Origin: Prostheceraeus crozeri
Lineage: Eukaryota > Platyhelminthes > Polycladida > Euryleptidae
Direction: 5' to 3'
DNA: 64,000 nt
NCBI GenBank assembly: GCA_907163375.1
Contig: CAJQUW010003082.1
Span: 62,001-126,000 of the forward strand
Every line of letters starts with the position of its first letter. Position 1 is the stretch's first letter. This document shows, piece after piece, positions 1 to 9,068 of this stretch. The position numbers were made by a program, and so were the translations under genes. The notes under the pieces were generated by a model. It saw only the letters and a list, made by a program, of their open reading frames with translations, was not told the origin of the DNA and made no database searches.

Positions 1-3000
1 CATAAATAGTTTAGCTAATTCTAATATAGTGAAACCAATGAAATTAAACTTATCATGTTTTACAATGCTTCTTCTTAGATGAACAGCACAAAGTTCATCA
101 CTGAATCTAGTAGTTCTTTTATATGTAGGTTTCCTTGTTAAATTTTGAAATCTATCTCTATCATAAACTATTTCAATATTTTGTCTATTACGCACATTTT
201 CTAAAGTCTTACCATAAAATGCATTATTCATTAATTTGAAGAAAACGTTTCCAAAATCATCTTTATTTCTTTTAGCTATTTTACGTTTTTCAATATTGAA
301 CTCTATATAATTTTTTAACCATTTAGATTTTCTATACTCTAGTTTTCGATGTATTTTGGTGAGAATCATGCCATGATTTAAATACCAATCTAGCATTCTT
401 CCTTCAACAACATACTTTCCTTTATTGCTTTGTGTTAACATAAGTTTTTTTGTTGGTCTGTATTTTTTCGGAATTATAGATTTTTGATAATCTGAAAAAT
501 CTTCTATATTGGGAATTTTGTTTTCTGGACAGAAAGGATAATATTTTGTTGCTTCTTTTATATAATCAGGATATACTAAATCAACTTCATATACATAACC
601 AAAATTATTTTCACCATCATATGTTCTTTGATAAACAAGATTATTACACCATGTCATTTCACCTGTTGGTAATTCTTGTATCATGCAAGAAGAATATAAG
701 CTATTAAAATCATAATATAATAAATAGTTTTCTCTCATGAATTCATCAATTGCATTTTCACGTTCTACTCCTTCTCGTTTCGTTCGAAAAATTTCTAATA
801 TTTTTTCTTTTTCTTCTGGAGATAAAGGTTTCATTATTCCATATTCTTGTGGATTTACTTTCTTATTATAACATTTAACATATCTATTACCTAAAACTGA
901 TGAAACTCCACCTCTAATTCCAGATTCAAAAAATAATAATTTATCATATGTATTTTCTTTATAATGTTTAAGTTTAACGGACTTTGTCCTAGAGCCATCG
1001 GCTTGAACACCAGTATGTTTTAATCCTGCTAGCCATGTTAAACCTGGTGTACAATAACAATAACATGGATCTATTCCGTAATATTCTAAACACATATCAC
1101 GAAAGTTTTCAAAAAGATCAGCTAGTATTAATACATCTATCTGTAGATATTTCATTGTATAATCATACATTGTTTTACAATTTAACTCTCTCCAATTTTT
1201 TTCAGCTTCTGCATAATCTTCTTCAGATAATTGTGATTGTTTTAATGTTGATTTAAATTTATTTATTGGAGGAAGTTGTTCTTCTTCCATAATTTTATTC
1301 ACAGAATTAAAATCTCCAGTTATGTACTCATACGGAAATATTCCTTTTAAAGGTTTTAAATTATATTTATTTAATATTTTACATTGTTCAGGTTTCAAAG
1401 TTTTTCCCATAACATCTAATGAATAAGGAGTAAAAAATCTAAATGCATCTAAAATTCTAATACAACCTAATTGCATTGAAAAATATTCTTCTTCTTGTTT
1501 ACATAGTACATTTATTTTTTGTTGTTGTAATTTTTCAGATGAAAATAAATCTTTCATTACTAGATGGAAATCATATTTAGAACCATTATAGAAATATAAA
1601 GGAACAAAGTTATATTTAAATTTGTTAGCATTAAGATTACAAGAATTATGTGCTGCACCTCTATATAATCCATTTAGATGATCATGATGTTTTACTTTAT
1701 CAATATATCTACCTCTGCCAGTTTTATATTTATTTGTAAAACCTTTTCCACAGTAATAACAATTTATTTCATCATAAAATTCTTTTATTTCTTCATCCGT
1801 TAATGGTATCATTGGTTTATTTGTTTCAAGCAATTGTGAAAAACGTCCTTGTAATTCTTCTACTTTCTTTGTAAACATTTCTGAACTGTCTTCACCATAG
1901 TATTGTAAATATTCTGATTTAAATAATTCAGGATAATTCGAATGAATGTACATTCCCCAACATAATGGTTTTTGTTCAAATAAATATTTTTCTTTACTTT
2001 GTTCAGTTGAACTTTTTCCAGGCGCACTTTTTTCAGAATTATAATTTTCAGAATTATAATTTTCAGAATCGGGTGAAGCCCTGGAACTTTCCGTTTTATT
2101 TTGTGTCATATTAACATTATATGCTTCAAAATCACAATAAATAGTAAAGGGTACTTTATTTTTAAAATACCATTTATTATATTCTAAATAATCATCTTTA
2201 GGAAAAGTATTTTGAACTGCTTCGTTTTGTTGACAATTCTCCAAATGTCTATTCATTTCTTCTAAAGTTCTAAAACTTGTCATACATTGAAGACAAGGAA
2301 AATTTTTATTATCTGAAGTTTTTGTAAATATAGAAACATCTTTACACAATATAAAATGACCCTGATAATATAATATATTCGCTTGTGCTGGTTGTTTTGA
2401 CTGTTCTAATTTTACAAATTCATCTTTATATATTTCATGTGTTTCATTAATTTCTTTTGTAAGATTAAATGTATTTTGATAATAATTTTGATTTAATATT
2501 TGTAACTGATAAATATATTCTTTATCATATTGTTCTTTATATTGTTGTAGACATTTTTTTAAAGATTCATTTATTTTTTGTTTGGTTTCATTTTCTTCAT
2601 TATTTAATTCTTTATTATTTTCTTCATTTAATTTTTGAATTGTTTCTATCTTATTTTGATATTTATGGTGATATTCTTGTAGTAACATTTTTGTTTGTTG
2701 TTGATAATCTATTTTACATTTTTGTAAACTTTTATTTAAATTTTCTAATTTTTGTTGGTATTCTGAAGATAAAGATGAATATTTGTAATTATAATCATCA
2801 GTACGTCCTTTATAATTATTATGATTAATCATTATTGGTGATAGTGTTTTAACAAGTTCAAATTTTTCAGTACATATTATATTTCCTTGGTAAAAAATAT
2901 TATGATGCATGTAATTTCCTCTATCATTATATACTATTTCTGATTGGCATAAATTTTTATTATTCAAATAAAATTTTTTTGAATCTGAGTAAAGTGGAGT

Positions 3001-3975
3001 AATTTTACCAATAGAAACATAATTCACATTTAATTCAAAAACATTTACTTCAATTAAATTTTTATTCTTTTTATGAAACTTTAGTAACCTATTATAATCA
3101 TATGGAAATTCATCTAAGCCATCAGAAAGATCAAATTCACTTATGTATTCTTCTTTATTGTAATGACTTAGTCTTTCTTTATGATATTTTGCAGGATGTA
3201 AATGTGCTATAATACTCCACAGAAAACAATAATCATCTTCATTTTTTATGTTGATTAATTGAGGTGAACTGAAAGGTAAAGGAACATAACTACCACCAGT
3301 ATTATTTTTATATTTATCAATTACTATTTTCTTAGATATTATTTTAACAAATCTCCAACCAGATTCACGTAACTGGGCTTCAATTATACAATTTTCTAAT
3401 TTAAGTATCATCGATTCAAATATGGGTTGTATATCATTTACATTATGAATTTCTTGCGAATTTGTAAAATGTCCTTGTATTATTTCTTCAGGAATTCCAT
3501 CAGGTCCATTTTTTGTATAAAGTACTTCTACATTCATATAACATTTGAAAGATTTCTTAAATATATTATAAAAGTTGGTTAGAATATCAGAAAAAGTTTT
3601 ATCGGTTTCATTATATTCAACCGATTCAACCGATTCATTAAATAAATATTTTATATCTGTTACGGCTTCATCAAATTCATCTATTTCGTTAAATTCATCA
3701 GTATCGCTAAATAAATATTTTATATCTGTTACGGCTTCATCTTCACTATTAAAAACTTTTTTATATTCCGAATGTGAATAATCATCAAACATTTTTTTAA
3801 CTTTTATATCAGTAGGCAATGTTTCTAGATAGTTTTTATAACTATTTAATTTTAATATATTTCCTTCATCAACTCGTTCTACATTTTGTAAATGCATTTT
3901 ACTTTGTAGATGAGATTGATAACTTCTTTTTGTTTGTAACTTTTTTTTACATAAGACACAATAAAATGTTTTCAT
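1..3975 (-). CDS. polB: Protein-primed family B DNA polymerase, Polinton/adintovirus type (C-terminus beyond left edge)
   Basis: The leftward frame is open from an ATG at 3975 to the window edge, 1325 codons, so the C-terminus with the YxDTD motif is not seen. It would replicate the element from a protein primer. Visible in order: a C2H2-like finger at residues 6-24; an N-terminal module with CFLWSI at about 245 that is shared with the polymerase at the right end of the window; a Gln/Lys-rich coiled coil at about 395-505; a second C2H2 finger at about 558-580; exonuclease motif I CDFEAY near 612; NGSKYDFH near 740; polymerase motif A DFNSLYSSCM near 1090, where family members usually have SLYP; and motif B KLMNNAFYGKT near 1250. 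Two GC-rich palindromes add codons to the frame near 979-1008 and 2069-2093. It lies next to the leftward ATPase. Family assignment is secure; activity is unknown. Confidence 0.93.
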   Translation of the reverse strand, partial: MKTFYCVLCKKKLQTKRSYQSHLQSKMHLQNVERVDEGNILKLNSYKNYLETLPTDIKVKKMFDDYSHSEYKKVFNSEDEAVTDIKYLFSDTDEFNEIDEFDEAVTDIKYLFNESVESVEYNETDKTFSDILTNFYNIFKKSFKCYMNVEVLYTKNGPDGIPEEIIQGHFTNSQEIHNVNDIQPIFESMILKLENCIIEAQLRESGWRFVKIISKKIVIDKYKNNTGGSYVPLPFSSPQLINIKNEDDYCFLWSIIAHLHPAKYHKERLSHYNKEEYISEFDLSDGLDEFPYDYNRLLKFHKKNKNLIEVNVFELNVNYVSIGKITPLYSDSKKFYLNNKNLCQSEIVYNDRGNYMHHNIFYQGNIICTEKFELVKTLSPIMINHNNYKGRTDDYNYKYSSLSSEYQQKLENLNKSLQKCKIDYQQQTKMLLQEYHHKYQNKIETIQKLNEENNKELNNEENETKQKINESLKKCLQQYKEQYDKEYIYQLQILNQNYYQNTFNLTKEINETHEIYKDEFVKLEQSKQPAQANILYYQGHFILCKDVSIFTKTSDNKNFPCLQCMTSFRTLEEMNRHLENCQQNEAVQNTFPKDDYLEYNKWYFKNKVPFTIYCDFEAYNVNMTQNKTESSRASPDSENYNSENYNSEKSAPGKSSTEQSKEKYLFEQKPLCWGMYIHSNYPELFKSEYLQYYGEDSSEMFTKKVEELQGRFSQLLETNKPMIPLTDEEIKEFYDEINCYYCGKGFTNKYKTGRGRYIDKVKHHDHLNGLYRGAAHNSCNLNANKFKYNFVPLYFYNGSKYDFHLVMKDLFSSEKLQQQKINVLCKQEEEYFSMQLGCIRILDAFRFFTPYSLDVMGKTLKPEQCKILNKYNLKPLKGIFPYEYITGDFNSVNKIMEEEQLPPINKFKSTLKQSQLSEEDYAEAEKNWRELNCKTMYDYTMKYLQIDVLILADLFENFRDMCLEYYGIDPCYCYCTPGLTWLAGLKHTGVQADGSRTKSVKLKHYKENTYDKLLFFESGIRGGVSSVLGNRYVKCYNKKVNPQEYGIMKPLSPEEKEKILEIFRTKREGVERENAIDEFMRENYLLYYDFNSLYSSCMIQELPTGEMTWCNNLVYQRTYDGENNFGYVYEVDLVYPDYIKEATKYYPFCPENKIPNIEDFSDYQKSIIPKKYRPTKKLMLTQSNKGKYVVEGRMLDWYLNHGMILTKIHRKLEYRKSKWLKNYIEFNIEKRKIAKRNKDDFGNVFFKLMNNAFYGKTLENVRNRQNIEIVYDRDRFQNLTRKPTYKRTTRFSDELCAVHLRRSIVKHDKFNFIGFTILELAKLFM

Positions 3976-4077
3976 TTTTTATTTTTTAAAGAAAAAATTT
4001 GTGTTTTAGTTTTTTTTTAAAAAAAAATTTTTGTTTTAATTTTTAGAGAAAAAAAATACTAATATATCTGCAAAATC

Positions 4078-4100
4078 GTGCGAAGCCCTAGGACCTTCGG
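4078..4100. repeat. GC-rich dispersed palindromic element between polymerase and ATPase
   Basis: A GC-rich island in an otherwise nearly pure A/T spacer. It contains GAAGCCCTAGGACCTTCGG, a near-palindrome related to islands at 2069-2093 and 8280-8341 (shared GAAGCCCT). It sits just after the ATPase stop and before the polymerase start on the leftward strand. Confidence 0.6.
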
Positions 4101-4120
4101 TTTGATTATGATAAATTTGT

Positions 4121-5662
4121 TTAATTATTAAGTATTTCACTAACACCATTTATTAATGGTTTTATATCATTAAAAGTTTTTTTGGCTTCAACAAATGTAG
4201 ATTTGGCATCAGAAAATGTAGATTTAACATCAGATATTATTGGTGTTGCTTTTCTTAAAGCGTTTCTAACATCATTTATTGCAATTTTTAAATAGTTTAA
4301 TGTTTCATTATCTTGTAATCTTTTTGGTATTGGTATACCAAATTTTGCATTTAAATAATGATCAAAATAAAAATAAAATGTATCAGGAATAATTTTTAGT
4401 GGTACTTTTGCTTCAGACTCTAAAAAGATAATTATTTGTTCTATAACTTGATTTGATAAATGTTTTGTATTTGCATACATTCTAATATCAAAATCTTGAG
4501 AGTTATTATAGATTTCATGTTCGGTATCTACTAATATATTTAAATCTTTATCATATACTTGCATATGTCCACTTATGGTGTCAACACGTATTATTCCATA
4601 TTTATGATGTGTATAATATGATAAAGGCATATTCATTTTATAATTTTTATTGATATCATTAAAGAATGCTGCATTATTTTGTGTAGTTGTAAAAAATGTT
4701 TGAATGTTTTCTCTAATCTTATTATCTACATCACAAGCTTTATGAGCTAATACAACTATTTGAATATTTTGATGTCTTCCTTTTGTAAATATTTCTGACA
4801 TATTTTTTTGTTTTGATAAACTTGCAACATCATCTAAAATTAATAAAGATTTATTTTCAGGTGTACCAGCAAAACTTTCCATATCTTGTAACTCATCTAA
4901 TTGTTTATCATTATAGACGTTTGTAAAAGTTGGCCATTCAGAAGTATGCATACAAAAAATATGTACTTTTGTTTCATCCTTATAATATTGGTTTATATAT
5001 TTTTTAATAAACGTAGTCTTACCACTTCCAGTTTTACCGTAAACAATGAAATGTAAATTTTCTTGATACATTTTACCTTGTTTAATATTTTTATTATTAG
5101 TTTTATCCTTAATCTTATCTTCCTCAGTCTTCCATCCTTCAAAAGTTTTTTTTTCTTGGTTATAAAAAATTATTCTCTTTTGTTCCTCTGTTAGAAAGTA
5201 ACCCCATTGATTTCCAATACATATAACAAGATGATAAATAAAAAATATTAAAATACATGCTAACAATATTTTTATACAATGAAATTTTAAAAAATTCCAA
5301 AGACGTGTAAGATCTGATTGTGGTATTTTTTTATTAAGAGATGAATTAGGGGGTAGTGTCTCTAAATATTTTTTATCTATATTATTATATATATTTTTAT
5401 CTATATTATTATATATATTTTTATCTATATTATTATTATATTTAGTATTATATATAGGATTATCTACAATATTATTAATATCTTTTAGATTCGGATCTTG
5501 AGGGGTTAGTGTATCTTGAAACTCAGTGTTATTCATATAATTATTTATTATTTCGTTTATTGCATTAAGAGATTTATGACGACTTAGATTACTTTTATTA
5601 CTTTTATTACTTTTAATTATAACCGGTGAATATAAATCTTCCAAATTTTCGTTTTTATTCAT
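4121..5662 (-). CDS. FtsK/HerA-type (A32-like) genome-packaging ATPase
   Basis: A 513-aa protein. Walker A GKTGSGKTT lies at residues 209-217, Walker B LLILDDV at 273-279, and a sensor-like QIVVLAH at 301-307, the pattern of the A32/FtsK-HerA packaging ATPases of Polintons and related double-jelly-roll viruses. It would drive DNA into the capsid. The N-terminus is unusual: a low-complexity Asn/Ile/Lys region with three near-identical copies of NNIDKNIY (about 77-98), then a hydrophobic segment at about 129-149 that looks like a membrane anchor. The C-terminus has short repeats (KSTF, KKTF). Start at 5662 follows an A/T-only leader. It is co-oriented with the polymerase, about 145 bp away. Confidence 0.92.
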   Translation of the reverse strand: MNKNENLEDLYSPVIIKSNKSNKSNLSRHKSLNAINEIINNYMNNTEFQDTLTPQDPNLKDINNIVDNPIYNTKYNNNIDKNIYNNIDKNIYNNIDKKYLETLPPNSSLNKKIPQSDLTRLWNFLKFHCIKILLACILIFFIYHLVICIGNQWGYFLTEEQKRIIFYNQEKKTFEGWKTEEDKIKDKTNNKNIKQGKMYQENLHFIVYGKTGSGKTTFIKKYINQYYKDETKVHIFCMHTSEWPTFTNVYNDKQLDELQDMESFAGTPENKSLLILDDVASLSKQKNMSEIFTKGRHQNIQIVVLAHKACDVDNKIRENIQTFFTTTQNNAAFFNDINKNYKMNMPLSYYTHHKYGIIRVDTISGHMQVYDKDLNILVDTEHEIYNNSQDFDIRMYANTKHLSNQVIEQIIIFLESEAKVPLKIIPDTFYFYFDHYLNAKFGIPIPKRLQDNETLNYLKIAINDVRNALRKATPIISDVKSTFSDAKSTFVEAKKTFNDIKPLINGVSEILNN

Positions 5663-5705
5663 TTAATATTTTTAAAATAAAAATTTAGGAATTATTATTT
5701 TTTAA

Positions 5706-5835
5706 TTCCGGACTCGCATTCTTACACTCTTATGAGTGTTTTTAACCTCTGTAGAACCTCCGGAATGTGTCGGACTTTTTGTTCCTATACTCAAAAGAAG
5801 TATGTTCCGAACCTCTCCTCTCTTCCGGAATGCTT
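5706..5835. repeat. GC-rich islands upstream of the ATPase
   Basis: A non-coding stretch rich in short inverted repeats: ACTCTTATGAGT, several TCCGGA-type blocks and GGACTTTTTGTTCC. It resembles the dispersed palindromes found elsewhere in this element. It may also contain the ATPase promoter, but I see no decisive motif. Confidence 0.5.
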
Positions 5836-5900
5836 AAGAATATTTTAATAAAATAATATTTTATTCTTTATAAAAAAATAATATTTTAATATATATAAGA

Positions 5901-6000
5901 TTATTTTAGTTGAAATACAACTATTTTAGTTGAAATACAACTATTTTAGTTGAAATACAACTATTTTAGTTGAAATACAACTATTTTAGTTGAAATACTA
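5901..6000. repeat. 20-bp tandem repeat, five copies
   Basis: Five direct copies of TATTTTAGTTGAAATACAAC. Each unit contains the inverted repeat TAGTTG..CAACTA, so the array can fold into hairpins. The last copy differs at two bases. It follows the zinc-finger gene on the leftward strand. Confidence 0.9.
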
Positions 6001-6002
6001 AT

Positions 6003-6087
6003 ATAAATTATTATTTTGACATAAATTATTATTTTGTCATAAATTATTATTTTGGCATAAATTATTATTTTGACATAAATTATTATT
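6003..6087. repeat. 18-bp tandem repeat overlapping the zinc-finger gene 3' end
   Basis: Four to five copies of ATAAATTATTATTTTGAC with substitutions at the last bases. Read leftward, the proximal copies encode NNNLCQ repeats and the C-to-T variant at 6037-6039 provides the stop codon. Confidence 0.8.
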
Positions 6088-6971
6088 ATGTTGATTATTA
6101 TGTTGATTAAGTTTTGGAAATAGTGTTACATGTCGCTGAAAATTTTTCTTTAATATAATTTTTTGACAACCTCTACATTTAACTTTTTCTTTTAAACAAT
6201 CCTTACACTGATATTTACTATCATAAAACTCTGTCTTAGGTTTAGTAATTTGACAACTTGTACATTGTCTTGTAGAACTTATACAAGAATTATAATGATT
6301 AGTAATTCCTTGAATTGTAAAATATTTATTACAATTACGACATAACTGATCTTTTAATTTATCTTTTTTATTTTTTTTAACCTCTTCTGGTTGTTCGCAT
6401 AATTTTAAATGACGTGCAAAATTTTTTGATGTTATATTTTTATTACATCCGGAACATATTTTTTGTTATTACTTTCAACAAATTGATTTTTATCAATATA
6501 ATTATTTTGTGCTACATTATTATTTTGAACAAAAGGATTATTTGGAACAAAAGGATTATTTTGTGCTACATTATTATTTTGTGCTAAATAATTATTATTA
6601 TTTTGCCTAGGTGTATTTATTCTAGCAGTATTTTGCCTAGGTGTATTTATTCTAGCAGTATTTTGCCTAGGTGTATTTATTCTAGCAGTATAAAGATTTT
6701 GTTCTTTATCTGAAATAAATAAATGCTTTAATCTTTGTAATGGTTGCTCTGATTGAATATTATTATACTGAATACTATTATTAGGTTGAATATTATTCTG
6801 AATACTATTATTAGGTTGAATATTATTAGGTTGAATATTATTAGGTTGTATATTATTAGGTTGTAATTGATTCATATGCATACCACATGGTGTGTTTTTC
6901 ATATGAGAATATAATAGTGTTTGATTTAAAAAACGCATATTGCAAACTTGACAAATTTGAGTCATTTCCAT
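6037..6971 (-). CDS. Zinc-finger protein, frameshifted
   Basis: The first frame (6971 to 6432, 179 aa) starts with a C2H2 finger at residues 7-28 and continues with Asn/Gln-rich repeats (QPNNI copies) and three perfect copies of a 10-residue unit, TARINTPRQN. Near 6462, at a run of six A, the zinc-binding pattern jumps to another frame that stays open to a TGA at 6037. That second part holds at least three more CxxC or C2H2-like units (CSGCN, CRNCN, CTSCQ, CKDC, CRGCQ). I therefore read one gene of about 310 codons broken by a small indel; a sequencing error at the A-run is the alternative. A nucleic-acid-binding role is inferred only from the fingers. Confidence 0.7.
6601..6690. repeat. 30-bp tandem repeat, three copies, coding
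   Basis: Three identical direct copies of a 30-bp unit containing TTGCCTAGGTGTATTTATTC, encoding the TARINTPRQN repeat of the zinc-finger protein. Identity at the DNA level indicates recent expansion. Confidence 0.9.
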
Positions 6972-7059
6972 TTTTTTTATTTTTATTAGGAAAAATTTTA
7001 TTTTTTATAATTTATGTATTTTTTATAATCAGAAAAAATTTTATTTTTATTGTTTAAAA

Positions 7060-7839
7060 ATGATGTTACCAAATGTTGGTGGAGGTGCATATATCCCGAA
7101 TAATCGTGAATTAGAAATAGAGATAGAAAATTATATCATGAAAACTGGAGACGTTTTATCTGGTCCATTGCATCTTTCTATTCTTCCACAACAAAATACA
7201 GAGTTAACAAATAAACAATATGTTGATACGCAAATCAATGAATTAAAAGAAAAATATATAAACGATGTTTTGGTTCCACTGATGAATGAATTAAAGTTGC
7301 TTAAACTTAATGATAAATCATTAAACGAAAAATTATTAAAACTTGATAAAAAGGATAGAGAGCTAGAAGCAGATATAGCAAAACTTTTTAAAAAGATTTC
7401 AGAACAATCAAAAATTTTAATATTACTTTCTTTAAATTTAAAATCTGCAGTCATTAAAAATAAACATCAGATAAAAATGTTAAAAGAACAATTAGAAGAT
7501 GAAATAGAAAAACTACCTGAAAGAATTAAAAAAAATTTAAAACAGTTACAAACTACATTCCAAAAAAGTGTTGATGAATTGAGTTCTAAAATTACTCAAC
7601 AAATGAAAAAGATGAATAGAATAATAAATGAAGTAAACTCACTTAATGAAAAAGTTGATAAAATGAAAACTCTTAAAATCAATTTAGAAAATGAATTAAA
7701 GAAAAATTTACAAGAAAACTCTAAAGAAAATAAAGAACAGTTAGATGCTGTTAAAAGACAATTAGATGTTCTTAAAATTAAGTTAAATGCTCTTAAAACG
7801 GCGTTGAAGATTAATCAGCAGAAAATGCAAGTTAATTGA
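7060..7839 (+). CDS. Coiled-coil protein with phage-fibre-like N-terminal motif
   Basis: A 259-aa protein starting after TTTAAAA. Residues 27-58 read MKTGDVLSGPLHL then NKQYVDTQI, the pattern (GDxxSGPLxL ... KQYVD) typical of trimeric tail-fibre and receptor-binding proteins of phages. The rest, about 58-259, is almost continuous heptad-like coiled coil rich in Lys, Glu and Leu. A trimeric spike or fibre role is an inference. The TGA at 7837-7839 is followed in the same frame by 35 more sense codons, also coiled-coil-like (VQQAINKVISKLL), before a TAA at 7945. The original gene was thus probably about 295 codons and has acquired an early stop, unless the stop is read through. It diverges from the zinc-finger gene. 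Confidence 0.75.
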   Translation: MMLPNVGGGAYIPNNRELEIEIENYIMKTGDVLSGPLHLSILPQQNTELTNKQYVDTQINELKEKYINDVLVPLMNELKLLKLNDKSLNEKLLKLDKKDRELEADIAKLFKKISEQSKILILLSLNLKSAVIKNKHQIKMLKEQLEDEIEKLPERIKKNLKQLQTTFQKSVDELSSKITQQMKKMNRIINEVNSLNEKVDKMKTLKINLENELKKNLQENSKENKEQLDAVKRQLDVLKIKLNALKTALKINQQKMQVN

Positions 7840-7947
7840 AGAGAAATTAAAGTACATCACACGCTGCTTGACGCAATAGATAAAGTGCAACAGGCAATTA
7901 ATAAAGTTATCTCGAAGTTGTTAGATATTCATAAACGTAAATCTTAA
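7840..7947 (+). other. In-frame continuation after the TGA of the fibre-like gene
   Basis: Thirty-five sense codons in the same frame as the preceding gene, with the same coiled-coil composition, ending in TAA. It supports an early nonsense mutation or readthrough in the fibre-like gene rather than a separate gene. Confidence 0.6.
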
Positions 7948-8089
7948 ACGAGTATTGTAAATATTAATTTAAATATTTTTTACCTACAAAAAATAAAAAT
8001 CATAAAAAAATATAAATATAATTTAAAAAATATATATATAATTTTAAAAATATAAAAGTATAAATATATAAAAGTATATAATTTTAAAA

Positions 8090-8263
8090 ATGGATAAAAT
8101 TAGAGCTAATAATTTTAAAAGAATTAAACAATTAGAAGAGTTGATTAAAGAAAGAAATATTATGAAAGAAAATCATAGAATAAAAAGAATGATTGATGCA
8201 GGTTTGGTTCCTGATAAAGTTAAACCAAAAACGCAATCTGCAAAAGTTAAGAACAAAAAATAA
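8090..8263 (+). CDS. Small basic protein, 57 aa
   Basis: ATG at 8090 in TTTTAAAAATGG context, the same leader style as the other rightward genes, and TAA at 8261. The product is lysine-rich and probably helical (EELIKERNIMKENHRIKRM). I do not recognise it. A small basic protein among virion genes could be a DNA-condensing core protein, but that is inference from position and charge. Confidence 0.6.
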   Translation: MDKIRANNFKRIKQLEELIKERNIMKENHRIKRMIDAGLVPDKVKPKTQSAKVKNKK

Positions 8264-8279
8264 ACATTTTTTTTATAAT

Positions 8280-8341
8280 GGACATCGGTTCATGGGTCAA
8301 CGGAGATGTCTTCCAGGGCTTCGCGCTTCGCGCTTCACCCG
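8280..8341. repeat. GC-rich palindromic island
   Basis: A GC-rich block between the 57-aa gene and the next gene: GACATC..GATGTC inverted arms, then TTCCAGGGCTTCGCGCTTCG. The core AGCCCTGGAAGACATCTCCG (reverse strand) recurs at 14.1 kb. No function is apparent. Confidence 0.65.
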
Positions 8342-8357
8342 TATTTATATTTTTCCC

Positions 8358-8370
8358 AAAAAGTCAAATT
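8358..8370 (+). promoter_or_regulatory. Candidate promoter motif AAAAAGTCAAATT before the 182-aa gene
   Basis: AAAAAGTCAAATT ends 12 nt before the ATG at 8383. The identical 13-mer ends 13 nt before the capsid gene ATG at 9069. Same motif and spacing before two likely virion genes suggests a shared late-type element. Confidence 0.5.
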
Positions 8371-8382
8371 TATTCCTAAAAA

Positions 8383-8931
8383 ATGCCTATAATTTATAAA
8401 CACAATCTTAAACATTTTGCTTCAAATCAAAAAATTGCTCATGAACCACGTATGAATCCTGTTTATCATTATGATAATAGAGAAACAGTCGGAACAGAAA
8501 AGTTCCTAGGCACCGCAGGTGCCGTCCAAAAAGAAGGGGATGGCATCTTTTCTGGTATTGGTAGTATCGTTAACTTAATTAAAAATAATAAAGATTTGAT
8601 TACATCTGCTGCAAAAGGAGCAGCTGCTATAGGTAGTACAGCTAGTGCAATATCAAATGCTGTTAAATCACAAAACGAATTAAAACAACTAGAAGCTATT
8701 CGTAAACTCAAGAATGATTCTGAAGAACTAAAAAAATTAAAAAAACTTTCAGAGGAAACAAAAAACAAAATTGCTAACATAGCTGTGGGGGGTGAAACCT
8801 TGAGGAGCGGAGCTCCGTCTAATAGTAAACATAATGAAAAAACAATTGAAGAAATAAGAGGTAATGGCGTGAGCAGCAACCTTCGGTCTAACCAGCAAAG
8901 CTGTAGCGGAGCTGGTCTAGCAAAATTCTAA
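8383..8931 (+). CDS. Hydrophobic minor virion-type protein, 182 aa
   Basis: Residues 52-95 form a Gly/Ala/Ile/Ser-rich hydrophobic or amphipathic stretch (DGIFSGIGSIVNLI, then AAKGAAAIGSTASAI), followed by a Lys/Glu coiled coil (about 97-130). Such a membrane-active stretch next to a capsid gene is reminiscent of the small membrane-interacting minor capsid proteins of adeno-like and Polinton-like viruses; this is inference. Three GC-rich palindromic blocks lie in frame and supply residues near 37-48 (FLGTAGAV), 135-146 (ETLRSGAP) and the whole C-terminus from about 161. The stop codon is inside the first unit of a 23-bp tandem repeat. Confidence 0.7.
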   Translation: MPIIYKHNLKHFASNQKIAHEPRMNPVYHYDNRETVGTEKFLGTAGAVQKEGDGIFSGIGSIVNLIKNNKDLITSAAKGAAAIGSTASAISNAVKSQNELKQLEAIRKLKNDSEELKKLKKLSEETKNKIANIAVGGETLRSGAPSNSKHNEKTIEEIRGNGVSSNLRSNQQSCSGAGLAKF

Positions 8932-9011
8932 AATTATATTTAGTAAAATTCTAAAATTATATTTAGTAAAATTCTAAAATTATATTTAGTAAAATTCTAA
9001 AATTATATTTA
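8922..9011. repeat. 23-bp tandem repeat, four copies
   Basis: Four copies of AAAATTCTAAAATTATATTT plus AGT. The first copy contains the stop codon of the upstream gene. The array separates that gene from the capsid gene. Confidence 0.85.
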
Positions 9012-9042
9012 ATAAAAATTTTTTTCTATCTGTGAGAAAAAC

Positions 9043-9055
9043 AAAAAGTCAAATT
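9043..9055 (+). promoter_or_regulatory. Candidate promoter motif AAAAAGTCAAATT before the capsid gene
   Basis: Second copy of the 13-mer also seen at 8358-8370, again 12-13 nt upstream of an ATG. Confidence 0.5.
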
Positions 9056-9068
9056 ATTTCTTATAAAA

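Noticed and set aside
1035..1256. Rightward open frames over the left polymerase region (also 2469-2828 and 3575-3781)
   Set aside because: They lie opposite the long leftward polymerase frame with all its motifs and have low-complexity products.
7131..7454. Leftward frame opposite the fibre-like gene
   Set aside because: Serine/phenylalanine-rich antisense of a Lys/Glu coiled coil; no start context or family.
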